Source: Coptis chinensis (taxonomy: Eukaryota > Streptophyta > Magnoliopsida > Ranunculales > Ranunculaceae). From it: 64,000 bases of DNA. The stretch lies in contig CM027385.1 of assembly GCA_015680905.1 (NCBI GenBank), positions 28,588,501 to 28,652,500 of the forward strand, given 5' to 3'. How positions within the stretch are numbered: position 1 is the stretch's first letter; each line of letters begins with the position of its first letter. The notes below the pieces were generated by a model. It worked only from the letters and a program-made list of their open reading frames with translations. It did not search any database and was not told the origin of the DNA. Positions 33,772 through 44,430 of the stretch are shown piece by piece. A program made the position numbers and the translations under genes.

Positions 33772-33786
33772 ACCACCCCCAAACAA
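33772..33786 (-). other. Block-end motif (i) of C
   Basis: TTTGTTTGGGGGTGG (minus), the counterpart of 42615-42633 in A and 4462-4480 in D. Confidence 0.65.
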
Positions 33787-34143
33787 AATTGGAAAACTGT
33801 TTTTAAGTTTGAAAATGTTTGTTTTAAGTTTGAAAATGTTTGTTTGGCCTATACTCCAGAAAGGTGGTATGTTACAAAAAATTATATGAGTCTTTTTAAG
33901 TCAGATTCCCTTGACTTAATATGATATATATGTATTAGCATGCAATTTACCGTATATCAATAATCTAAATAATTGTGGATCTTTCTATAAATAGTTAACA
34001 CAGAATGCACCACCAAATAGAATCAAGCACCAAGACTTTCTACGACACAACTTAGTAGAATGAGAGCGAGATCTAATGGACCTAGAACCTAATCGAGCGT
34101 GTACTCTCTTCTTTTTTGAACGAAAGGGTGTCCAAGTAAATGA

Positions 34144-34870
34144 TCATGAAAAAAAGAATGGTTGTGGAAAATACTTGGAATGTGGATAAGTGTTAGAAGA
34201 AAAGGGTGGAAAGAATGATTGGATTCTATGAGGGATTAGCCCAGGTAGATGGTGGTCGGGTGGTGCTCTAGGTAGTTTTTGAGAGGGTAGATCATCACAG
34301 GCTCTTAAAAACTCATAGAATTCCTCATCTAGCTTAGTCGCATATACATAATTATGGTATTCATCTGCATCTTTGAAAAAGTCATCAATCTCATCTAAGG
34401 AGTCGAAATTATGATCTTTATCTTCTTCCATAAGAAGGGTATCTACTAGTGTGGGGACGAGATCGTCGGAATCACTAATGTGATATACAAAACTCTTAAT
34501 AGACTTAACTTCACCTTCTACAGGCAAACCTAGTTGTCCCTGCTTGAGTCTAAACATGTTAACCTCCACAGAAAGATTTCCAAAAGAAAAAGTTATTGAG
34601 CCATCCCGACAATTCATTTGGGCATTGGCGGTTGCCAAGAAAGGACGCCCTAAGATGATGACAATAGAATCATGAGCAGTTTCTGTGTCGAGAATAACGA
34701 ACTCAACTGGGTAGTAAAAATCCTGAACTTTAATGAGAATGTTTTCAACTACACCTTTGGGATACTTAATAGAACGATCGACTAACTGCAAAGTCATTTT
34801 GGTTGGTTGAAGTTTTGTTAGACCTAGTTGTTTATATAAATAAAAAGGGAGTAAGTTAACACTCGCCCCT
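34144..34870 (-). pseudogene. Protease C-terminal half and acidic tail of element C
   Basis: The frame enters from element A's edge with GASVNLLPFYLYKQLGL, then KMTLQLVDRSIKYPKG, FYYPVEFVILDT, the ILGRPFLATANAQ end motif, and an acidic tail (DDFFKDADEYHNYV) to a Phe-rich stop at 34144. It is open for about 240 codons. The other half is at 51818-52109, split by A. In that half the catalytic position reads YLG and not DLG or DTG, so the protease is predicted to be inactive. No RT follows. Confidence 0.8.
34866..34870. repeat. Target-site duplication CCCCT of element A (right copy 51818-51822)
   Basis: CCCCT stands directly before the A 5' LTR and directly after its 3' LTR. It lies in the C protease coding sequence. 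Confidence 0.97.
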
Positions 34871-36371
34871 TGATAAGAGCTCAAAACTGTAGTTTTAACC
34901 CCTTAATAATACTACTTTTAGACCAATTATGCGAGTAATAAATAAGAGTTAATACTAATTACGTGTTTTTATGTATTTCAGGAATGGAGCTCAATTATGT
35001 GCAGAAATGTGCTACTTTGGCGATATAAAGGATCAAAGAGTTGGTTGCTAAGAAGTTCTATGATAAATGCCAAGATTCAAGGAGACAAAGCCTTTATAAA
35101 GCCCGATCAAAAGCTGAAAAGTCAACACGGGCAGAAACAGTGCACAAGTTAGTAGAACTTCTGAAGACCATATCTTTGGATTTAGGCCTCGGATTTAGGC
35201 CTACCTTACGTCAAAACGACCGGCTCGGAAAGAGATTTCCAATGGTCTAAGTCTTGACCCAATCAGAGGAGTAGAAGTGAACAAAAAGTTTGTTGAAGTC
35301 AAAGCTAACTGAAACGGGCTCTGTGGACTGAAGAAATTGGGCTTTGGGCTCGATTTTTCGGCCCAAAACATGGCTCCTCAGCCCATGCACGAAATTGTGG
35401 ATTTGGTCTCCTCTTTTACATAAAACAAGACTTAGCTCTTAAGAAAGATATAGTTAGATAGCTTAGAATAGAAAGTAGCCATTAGAATAGCTTGTAGATC
35501 TAGTTTTTAAAATTTCAATAAATAATTAATTAGTTTCATTCCATGTTTTAGATTAATTATTTGAATCATTGTTCTTCATTCATTAGATAAATAAAATAGT
35601 AGTTCTTGGTAATTTTGATTTTGTCATTTAAATTTGCTTAGATCTACTTTCAATTATTGTTTGTTATTCATTTCCTAGTTGTTAATTTGGATTTTAATTC
35701 TTGAGTAGTTAAATTAGTAAAGTTCAAATCTTTATATTATGTCTAGTTTTAATTCAATTTGAAATGATAGTTTGATGAATCAAGGCTAAACCTCCATTAG
35801 AGAGGTTTGATGAAGCCTTGATGAAAACTTGATTGTGTAGTATAGAATCGTTGTAAGAATCTATTCCACTCTAGAAGGTCGTTGATTCGCCATGAGAATG
35901 GGTGGACGACGTCACATGCTAGTTATGAATTGGTAGAAATGCCATGTATAATTAGGGATTAGAACGACCAATTCTTACCGTAAGAAAGTAAGAATTGGTT
36001 TACAACAAATCTATGCTAGTTTATTAAGTTGGTAATCAAGGTGGAATCAAATTCCCCTAATTCTTTATCTAGATTCAACTCTTAGCATTATGTCATTCTG
36101 TTATTGTATCTTGTTATTTGAATTCACATCGTAGTATAAATTCCCTTCGTAAATCTCTCATTGACCTTGGATAGACCATCAATTATAGAAAACTTGAATG
36201 CTAAAGGACTAGGAGTAGAACGAATCTTCTATTCCAACTCTACGTCAATAGATTCGAGAGTAGAAAACAAATATCTTTGATAAGTTTAGTATAAGCAACA
36301 GTTTATAGTTTTACTTTCGTTTAGAGTTCATCGCTCTATTTGTGAGTAAGATATCTTTTTACGGGTTATCA
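34871..36371 (+). repeat. 5' LTR of element A (1501 bp)
   Basis: Begins TGATAAGAGCTC and ends ACGGGTTATCA. A 69-codon open frame (35041-35250) lies in it. A related frame is kept in H (10414-10223, minus) and, with one stop, in the 3' LTR. Confidence 0.93.
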
Positions 36372-37022
36372 AATGGCTCCACTGCCATCTTAGTACTCTT
36401 TAGTATTGTTTTCTTTAGAATTGATAGTTTTTCAAAGTCCCATAACCCACCCACCCTTGTTTGATTCTCACTGTGGTTGTCTACTTCAGCACTGAAATTT
36501 TCCTCAAAAATTACTTTCGAGCACGACCCATACAGGCAAGCCAACTTGGAGCGAATTCTGGCTTACACGCCTATAATTCCATCTTTTGGTGAAGCGACCT
36601 GCGCCCACACGCCTGGAATTCCACTTTTTGCCTGAGCCCGACCTACGCCCTCCCAAGGCTATCTTGGAGCGTGACCTGCGCCCACCTACCGGGAACTCCA
36701 ACTTGACTGAAGGCGACTCCACGACCCAGCTTACCTAGGCCTAGTCTGGCCTTTGACACCGCCCTCTGCTGAAACTGCCCGATTTCCACAGGTTTGATTC
36801 AAACTTCCATTTCTTCAAGATTTTCAGTGTTCTAACTTGTTATATACACTGAGCACGCCTAAACAAGACGCTATCAGGATTGTTTACGCGTAAACAAGAA
36901 GCAAGGAGGCTTTCAGGTACTCTTTTCTTCCACACCTCGCATCTTATGTTAGAGGTTCATACTAGCATATCAGGATTGTTTGGAGTGTTGTTGTGTTTCA
37001 TTAAGATTGGTCTTAGCCTTGC
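36372..37022 (+). other. Leader of element A with GC-rich repeat
   Basis: Four degenerate units of about 40 nt occupy 36544-36695. A typical core is GCGACCTGCGCCC followed by CCTGGAATTCCA. The units recur in the ORF2 leader (45112-45275) and the C leader. No ORF is supported. The position is that of a packaging or translation-control leader, but no function is shown. Confidence 0.6.
36374..36389 (+). promoter_or_regulatory. Primer binding site of A
   Basis: TGGCTCCACTGCCATC starts two bases (AA) after the LTR. The three Athila-type elements share the AA-TGGC junction. Confidence 0.6.
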
Positions 37023-38440
37023 ATGAGATTAAGGTCAGGTCGAAGAAAAATGCCTAATGTAATTAACCGACAACGGCAACAAACAAGTCTTTCTAGTATA
37101 CCACTCACTACACCTCTAACTAATATACTACACACACCACCTGAAGCAAAGGCTGAAGAAAGAGAGTCTCCTCTCTCTGACTTTTACAAAGCCTTGAACA
37201 ATAGCCCTAAATCTTGCATCGTTCTATCAGACCCAGTGGGGGATTTTCGAATTCCCCCGAATATATTTAATTTGTTACCCATTTTTCATGAGTTAGACCA
37301 TGAAAAGCCTTATCAGCACATGCGTAGGATTGACCAAGTCCTTACTACATTCCACCATCCTACGGTTGGTGCTGAACAAATTAAACATAGGGTATTTCCC
37401 TTCACCTTAGCCGATAAGGCGGCGTCTTGGTTAACTGCCCAAGCGCCTAATTCTATGGACTCGTGGGCTAAACTTGTTCAACTATTCATGGAATATTTTT
37501 ACCCACCACTAAAGACCGATGAAATGCTTTCCAAGATTCATTTCTTTCGACAGAATCCTCATGAATCATTTTCAGAGGCTTGGAATCCTTTCACCGATCT
37601 ACTTATAGAGTGTCCACATCATAACCTCGCGAAAGACACGCTAGTTATGAATGTCAACTCCAATCCATGTAATTTATGTTTAAGTCCAGAGCATCCCGAC
37701 TCCTATTATCCTCTCGCCTATGAACAACAACAGTCACAACAAAATAATGTTTGCTCGATTAATAGTTTTCCTATTCCTAACGCCCCTTGGAGACAACATC
37801 CCAACTTCAGTTAGAGAAATAATCAACAAGTAACACCTCCAGGGTTTAATATTCAAAATATTAGGCAAGCAAACAATTATAACCAAGCTCCACCACGACA
37901 AGGACAAGGTCAGGGTAATTATAATAATTATAACAATAATAATTATAGTGCTAATAGAGGTATCGTTCTGGTAAATAACAACTATCAAAATCCACCCATT
38001 AATAATCAACGTGCCATAGTTCCTGTCATACAACCTATAGCTAATACTCTTCCACAACCGGATCGTTTTGATACCTTTATGCAATCTAAACAACAGATTA
38101 TACAAGCCATCCAACTTTTCTTACAGCAGCTAGCTCACGAGATAAGCGATAGCTAATCCTAAAACAACAAACACAACCTTAGAGGTAAATGGTAATACTA
38201 GTACGGAAAATAAAAATGTAGGTGAGCTAAATGCCATATCCACTCTCCGTTCTGGGAGAGTGGTTGATAACAAAGTAACTATGCCTATAGTTACCCCACC
38301 AGTTGTCCCTACACCGGAGATTGTACTAGATACCGTAATAGAAACTGAAGAGCCTACCCCTATAGAGGTACCAGTTAAACCATAACCTAAGAAACAGAAA
38401 GCAAAGGTTAGGCATCCAGTTGATCCATACGCTAAATATA
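37023..38440 (+). pseudogene. Gag of element A
   Basis: ATG at 37023 (MRLRSGRRKMPN). The capsid core is at residues 75-195 (VFPFTLADKAASWL, FMEYFYPPLKTDEM, HFFRQNPHESFSEAWN). After DTLV the frame jumps straight to MNVNSNPC: compared with D, about 110 residues are missing in frame. The zinc knuckle reads CNLCLSPEHPDSYY, with the last Cys replaced by Tyr. A TAG at 37812 is followed in frame by RNNQQVTPPG and an Asn/Gln-rich tail, then further breaks to about 38440. Confidence 0.8.
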
Positions 38441-38472
38441 GAGAGAAACCACCGTTTCCCCAAAAATTAGCT

Positions 38473-39000
38473 TTGTTAAACAGGGATACAAACTTCGATG
38501 AGATTAGGGAAGTTTTTAAAAATCTAACGATAAACTTACCTTTTCTGGATGCAATTAAAAAATTAACTCACCATGCTAAGTTTCTTAAAGAGTTGTGCAC
38601 TAAAAGGCGTAAGACAAATATTCCTAAAGACGCCTTTTTAACTGAACAATTTCCAACTTTAACGGAACACAATGGAATTGTTAAGTACAAGGACCCTGGT
38701 CATCCTACTGTACAATGCACCTTAGGAGATTCCCACACGACGACCGCTTTACTAGACCTTGGGGCGAGTGTTAACTTACTCCCATATTATCTATACAAAC
38801 AAATAGGTCTACAAGAGATGCAACCCACTAAAATGACGTTGCAATTAGCGGATCGATCAATTAAGTACCCTAAAGGTGTGGTTGAAAATGTGCTTGTTAA
38901 GGTTCAGGATTTCTACTATCCTGCTGATTTTATTATCCTCGATACAGAAGTTGCTAACGACTCTGTTCCAATTATTTTAAATGGCCCTTTCTTGGCTTAA
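38473..39000 (+). pseudogene. Aspartic protease of element A
   Basis: Open segment with DEIREVFKNLTINLPFLDAI, then HTTTALLDLGASVNLLPYYL, KMTLQLADRSIKYPKG and a damaged end motif (NGPFLA for GRPFLA). The active-site triplet is DLG, as commonly seen in Athila. It lies in a different frame from gag, so a frameshift mutation separates them. It would cleave Gag-Pol. Confidence 0.8.
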
Positions 39001-39034
39001 CGCCAACGACTTATAAACCGCAGCTGATGGGTCG

Positions 39035-39649
39035 ATGTCCTTGTCTTTTGGCCATCTTTCGGTTGAGGTAAATGTTTTTAAACTGATGAAACAGTTACCA
39101 GATTCGTCTATAGATGGGGAGGTTAGCATGATCGAGAGCTTAGCTCAAGATTACTTTAATAACACGTTTCCAGAAAACCATATGCATAAATTCCTTTCTT
39201 TTGGAAGTTCAGATTTTGTCGATGACTCCTACATAGAGGAAGTTGACTCCATCTTTGAGTCTACACAAATCGTAGACCTTTCGGTTGCTCCTTATACAGA
39301 GTTTGAAGACCTGCTGCCTAAGCAAGTATTCATTACTCAAGATGAGGACCCTCCAGAAGCATTTATCAATATTCCTCCCACCCCGGTGCTTACACCTTTT
39401 CCTCCTGAGTTAAAGTATATTCAACTTGATCTGGATAGTAGTCATCTGGTAATTATATTTTCTCTGTTATCAAAGGAGAAAGAGACACGGTTGATCAGGG
39501 TGGTTAGGGAACATCGTTCTGTGATTGGTTGGTCCCTAGCCAACATTAATGGAATTGACCCTAATGTGTGCACTCATCATATCCATTTAGAGGATAACGC
39601 AAAGACTTCCCACCTAACTTCAAAGATCGTTTTTAAACCCCCGTCATGA
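39035..39649 (+). pseudogene. Protease-RT linker of element A
   Basis: 204 open codons, rich in Asp/Glu/Ser (FVDDSYIEEVDSIFEST), ending in an RT N-terminal phrase (VIGWSLANINGIDPNVCTHH). Its stop overlaps the next open segment by four bases (ATGA at 39646), which reflects a frameshift and not a genuine gene start. C and D end with a related but different acidic tail. Confidence 0.6.
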
Positions 39650-40876
39650 AAGAAGTGGTCAGGGAAGAAGTCTTACGGTTACTCGATGCGGGTATCATAT
39701 ACCCAATCTCTGATAGCGAATGGGTAAGTCCCATTCATGTAGTGCCAAAGAAATCAGGGATTACCATGGTACGTAATGCCAAGAGTGAATATGTTACCAC
39801 ACATGGCCCTATGAAATGGAGGATATGTATTGATTACAGACGGTTAAATGCCATGACATGAAAGGATCATTTTCCTTGACCCTTTATAGATCAGATGCTT
39901 GAACGTCTAGCTGGTCATGCTTTTTATTGTTTTTTGGATGGCTACTCTGGCTATTTCCAAATTATTATTGATATTGATGACCAAGAAAAGACTACCTTCA
40001 CATGTCCTTTTGGAACATACGCCTATAAACGAATGCCTTTTGGCCTTTGTAATGCTCCTAGTACCTTCCAGCGGTATATGCTTCATATATTTAGTGACAT
40101 GGTAGAGCATTTCATGAAAGTGTTCATGGATGACTTTTTTATTTATGGAGACTCTTTCACTGAATGCCTGACTAACCTATCTAAAGTTTTAACATGATCT
40201 GAAGAGAAGAGTCTCGTTTTAAATTGGGAAAAATGTCACTTCATGGTAAAAAAGTCATAGTATTAGGTCACATCGTATCTAGTGATGGCATCGAAGTAGA
40301 TAAGGCCAAACTAGATAAAATAGCGACTCTACCTATACCACAGACTGTCCGTGATATTAGAGCCTTTCTAGGCCATGCAGGTTTCTATAAGCGTTTTATC
40401 AAAGATTTTTTGAAAATAGCTAGACCCTTAACTAATATGCTTTTAAAGGAGGCCATCTTTGATTTTAATTTTAACTGTAAACAGGCTTTTGAAACTTTGA
40501 AAGTCGCCTTTAACTTCCGCACCCATTATATCTGACCTCCGATTGGTCTAAACCTTTCGAACTTATGTGTGATGCTAGTGATTATGCAGTTGGTGCTGTC
40601 TTGGGACATAAACTAGATAATAAATCCATTGTTATTTATTATGCTAGTAAAACTCTAAACAATGCTCAAAGGAATTATACAACTACTGAAAAAGAATTCT
40701 TAGCTGTCGTTTATGCTTTAGATAAGTTTCATCCTTATTTGGTTGGTTCTAAGACTCTAGTTTACACGGACCATGCAACCCTTAGGTACCTTCTCGCTAA
40801 GAAAGATGTTAAGCAGAGATTGATCCGATGGATTCTTCTCCTGCAAGAATTCACATTAGAAATAAAGGACAAATGA
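39646..40876 (+). pseudogene. Reverse transcriptase and RNase H of element A
   Basis: RT: ISDSEWVSPIHVVPKK, WRICIDYRRLN, FLDGYSGYFQIIID, KRMPFGLCNAPSTFQRYM, and an intact catalytic FMDD (VFMDDFFIYG). RNase [43 protein letters not shown] and [11 protein letters not shown]. Stops are TGA at 39859, 39892 and 40195 and the end TGA at 40874, at least three explained by CGA-to-TGA. A-run and other frameshifts lie near 40245 and 40520. Active-site residues are still present. Confidence 0.85.
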
Positions 40877-42252
40877 GGGGTCGAAAATGTAGTTGTCGAC
40901 CACTTATCTGGACTTACAAACGCCGATGAAAGTGATTCTAACTCCATACCGGACTCTTTTCCGGATGAGCATTTGTATGCTATATTTTCTGCACCATGGT
41001 ATGCTAACATTTTGAATTATTTAGCGTCTGATGTTATTCCTTATGACTGGTCAAGAAATGAACGTAAGAAGTTTTTAACCAGAGTTAAGCTATACTACTG
41101 GGATGAGCCCTATCTTTTTAAGTACTGTGCGGATCAGATTATTCGTCATTGTATTCCCCAGTGGGAATATAATGAGGTACCCTCATTCTGCCATGAAAAA
41201 GAGTGTGGTGGCCATTTCAGTGGTATGAAAATAGCTGCTAAAATTCTACAATGTGGGTTTTATTGGCCTACTCTCTTTAAAGATGCCCAAGTGCATTGCA
41301 AGGCGTGCATTCGTTGCCAACAACTTGGGCGAATCACGAATCGTAATATGATGCCATTGAATCCAATCATGGTGGTAGAAATTTTTGACGTATGGGGCAT
41401 TGATTTCATGGGTCCCTTTCCAGTTTCCCACGGTTTAATTTATATTCTAGTTGTCGTGGACTACGTGTCTAAATGGATAGAGGCCATGGCTTGCTGTAGC
41501 AATGACCATAAGACAATTGTGTTTTTCGTAAAAGAGTATATTTTCTGTCGATTTGGCATTCCCAAGGCCATCATTAGTGATGGAGGAACACATTTTTGCA
41601 ACAGAATTGTTGGATCACTAGTAAAAAGGTATGGAGTTACACATAAGGTATCAACTCCGTATCATCCACAAATTAGCGGACAAGTAGAAGTTTCTAATAG
41701 GGAAATAAAAAAGATCTTAGAAACAACTGTAAATCCTGATAGGAAAGACTGGTCGAAGCATCTATCGGATGTCTTATGGGCGTATAGGACTGCTTTCAAA
41801 ACTCCTATAGGTATGTCTCCCTTTAGACTTGTATTTGGGAAACCTTGCCATTTGCCCGTTGAATTGGAGCACCGTGCTATGTAGGCTATAAAAAGCCTTA
41901 ACTTCAATTTTGATGAGGCGGGTGTCAAGTGCAAGTTGCAATTGAATTAGCTTGAAGAAATCCGTGGCGACTCTTATAATCTCGCAAAGGATTATAAAGC
42001 TAACATGAAACGTGTTCATGATAAGCAAATCTTGCACAAAGAGTTTGTGGTAGGTCAAAAGGTCTTACTGTACAATTCCCATCTACATATTTTTCCAGAG
42101 AAATTAAAAACCCTTACAGGGCAATCACCTTGGTAAATCCCAAGGATAACAGTACCTTTCAAGTTAATGGCCAACGGTTGAAATATTTTCACGAGTTATT
42201 GTCCCCTGATGTAGAGGAAGTCCTTTTACAGGACCCTGTCTACGAGGATTGA
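40877..42252 (+). pseudogene. Integrase of element A
   Basis: The zinc finger is at about 41190-41325 ([13 protein letters not shown], then CKACIRCQ). The catalytic triad is complete: [18 protein letters not shown] and [11 protein letters not shown]. The open segment 40973-41884 ends at TAG (a Trp codon changed), after which the C-terminal domain continues to a TGA at 42250 with further stops. It catalyses strand transfer of the cDNA. It is the best preserved integrase in the window. Confidence 0.88.
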
Positions 42253-43209
42253 CCTTTTTCATTGGTGTACTTCCTTTCATTTCCATATATTGGTAAGTGC
42301 ACCATTCAGATAACCGGGCCCTCTCTATGGAGTGTATGGTTGTAAGTACCGGATCTTAAGTCCACGGTTAACATAATTCACCTTTTCCACTCTTGCATGT
42401 TTTATCGATTTTTGAGTCATGTTCCTCTATGGTGTGAATTATGCCTTTATTGCCTTCCTATTTTTCTTATATTAAATTTTATTCATAAAAAAATAAAAAA
42501 TTGTTAAAATCACAAACATAGTAATTTAAGAAGTCTCGGGAATCTGACTTTAAAAGACCCACTTTTTTTTTAAAAAAAAAAACAAACAAATTTTCTAAAC
42601 TCTTTTGTCAAAAGTTTGTTTGGGGGTGGGGTGTCCGGTTTCCGTCCTAGATTGTTCAACTGTCCATTTGTGTTGTTTAGGTCATTTAATCGTATTCCGA
42701 TCCTGGTTGACATTATATATGAAATTAGATTTTATTCGTTCGTATAACTTACGTCATGCACACACTTCGAGGCATTTTCCATCTTCTTACATATCACCAA
42801 TGGTCAGACTAGAGCGTTTTATGGATCATTGGATTGGAAATTCTCTCCTAATCATTTCCATACCTCATTCGTAAAAATCAGCCCGATAACGAAGCGGCAA
42901 TTTAAGTTTGAAGTTGTGCGAAATATCGAAAAACAAAATCGGAAAATCAAGTAGGCTTAGGCCCAACCTCGCGCGCACGTGCGTCTCATCCTTCCACCAA
43001 CAGTCGTGTTTCATTCTCCAAACCGCCATTAACAAACAACAAAGCTTCAAAAACCTAACCTAAATAAAATAAAATAAAAAAAAAAAAAAAAAACCTAAAT
43101 ACACCCACGCCCAAAGTTTAAACCCACTCCAAATCTTCTCCTAACTACACCCACCACCACCTCCACCAACTTAAACAATCAAAAACCACAGAAAATTCAA
43201 AAATTTCGA
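42253..43209 (+). other. Inter-block region of A with splice donors and motif (i)
   Basis: Donor-like GTAAGT at 42293 and 42342, both conserved in D, and the polypurine-like motif TTTGTTTGGGGGTGGGGTG at 42615-42633. A T-run then an A-run (42565-42590) and an A18 tract (43074-43093) are present. No ORF is supported. The donors could feed a spliced mRNA for the extra ORFs. Confidence 0.5.
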
Positions 43210-44430
43210 TTGCCACCACCACCACCGCGCCTCCTGCCATTATTTTTAGTTAGGGTGATTCAAAACAAGTCCCCCTACCTTATTCAAACCCACACATCTT
43301 ATTCAAACCTAAATACACCCACTTCGGAGCACGCTTTTACTGCCGACCACTTCATGCCGTTTTACGGTGATAAGATGGTTAGGAGAGACTCGAGTGGTTT
43401 GTGGTACTCGACAGACGATTTTTACAACGAAGATTTGGTCCGAGAGTTTTATAGGACGAGGGAGTTGAATGGGAATCGAATTTTTGTTAAGGTGACTGGG
43501 AGGAGGAGATAGGTTACTACTGGGTTGTTGGTTGAGATTTTAGGCATTCCGCCTAGACACCATCTCGATGCCACATTACAGGATTCCCAGTTTACTGCTG
43601 TAGAACCTTTGATGAACGCGACTATTGCGGAAGGGAACTACAATGCGAGCTCGCATTGTGTTCGCCAGTCGTCTCTCAGAACCAACCAGCTGGCTGTAGC
43701 TTAGTGGATTAGTAGGAATGTCATTGGGAAGGAGAAAGTCAGCAATATTAGTCTGAACTGCCTTCACGTTCTATGGATACTCCAGGAGCAGAAGTATGAG
43801 TTCTGTATTTTGGAGATTTTACGTAACATGATTATAGGAGTTGGAAAGAGTATTGCACCTCTCCCTATTTTGATAACGAAGATCATGATAACCTTGAGAG
43901 CGACTCCGAGGTCTGATAGGATTTGCCTGAAGGAGCACCGAAATCATCATATTTATACGGAGTGTATCCAGAGAGTTTGGAGGTTGCCTGAAGAGAGGGT
44001 AGTCGAGGAGATTGACTCAGAGGATGAGGATGACACGACATGTTTTGATGTCGATGCCTTGGAGAGGTGTAGATTGGATGCAGAACGCATGGCTGTGATT
44101 CACTGTGGCATACGTTCTCTCAATGCTGTTTGTGAAGACCTCCGAACTCGGCAGGCTACCATGCATCATAACTTCGAGACTCGTGCCCGATGCGAGGATG
44201 AGCGGTGGGAACAGACGAGGGCCGAGATGGAAGCTCAGCGCCAGTTCCGAGATGACATGCTTGCACGCTTCCCACCCCAGGGGGGTTCTTCTTCGGAAGA
44301 GCAGTCTGTGAGGCACGAGCGTCATCACTGCAAGACGGATGGCTCTGGCCCATCGGAAGCCCAAGGGCCATCTCCTTCTCGAGCGCATTCCACTACTAGC
44401 AGCGAGTGGTTTAGGGATCTAATGAGTTGA
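43210..44430 (+). pseudogene. Athila extra ORF1 of element A
   Basis: A single frame with two in-frame stops (TAG at 43510 and 43702) over about 400 codons. The first residues (Pro-rich, non-ATG start) are uncertain. The D copy starts at a clear ATG just before the shared HAFTADHFMPFYGDKM. It contains FYNEDLVREFYRTRELNG, a 'VTTGLLVEILGIPP' stretch, and a C-terminal charged helical part (LRTRQATMHHNFETR, WEQTRAEMEAQRQFRDDM) ending Ser-rich. No enzymatic motif. Possibly a structural or regulatory protein of the element. Confidence 0.7.

Larger units (their letters stand above)
32044..34143 (-). other. 3' untranslated region of element C
   Basis: Non-coding. From 34143 down it runs through motif (i) at 33772-33786, then joins directly to sequence that in A lies after extra ORF2, including the splice acceptor TTCTGTTACAG, then motif (iii) at 33543-33577, and on to the polypurine tract. 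Both extra ORFs are absent. A T-rich tract is at 32750-32880. Confidence 0.65.

Noticed and set aside
39646..39649. ATGA overlap as translational coupling between linker and RT
   Set aside because: The pol of this family is one polyprotein. The overlap arises from a frameshift mutation.
42565..42590. T-run/A-run hairpin as a terminator
   Set aside because: The homopolymers differ in length between A and D and show no stem conservation beyond base composition.
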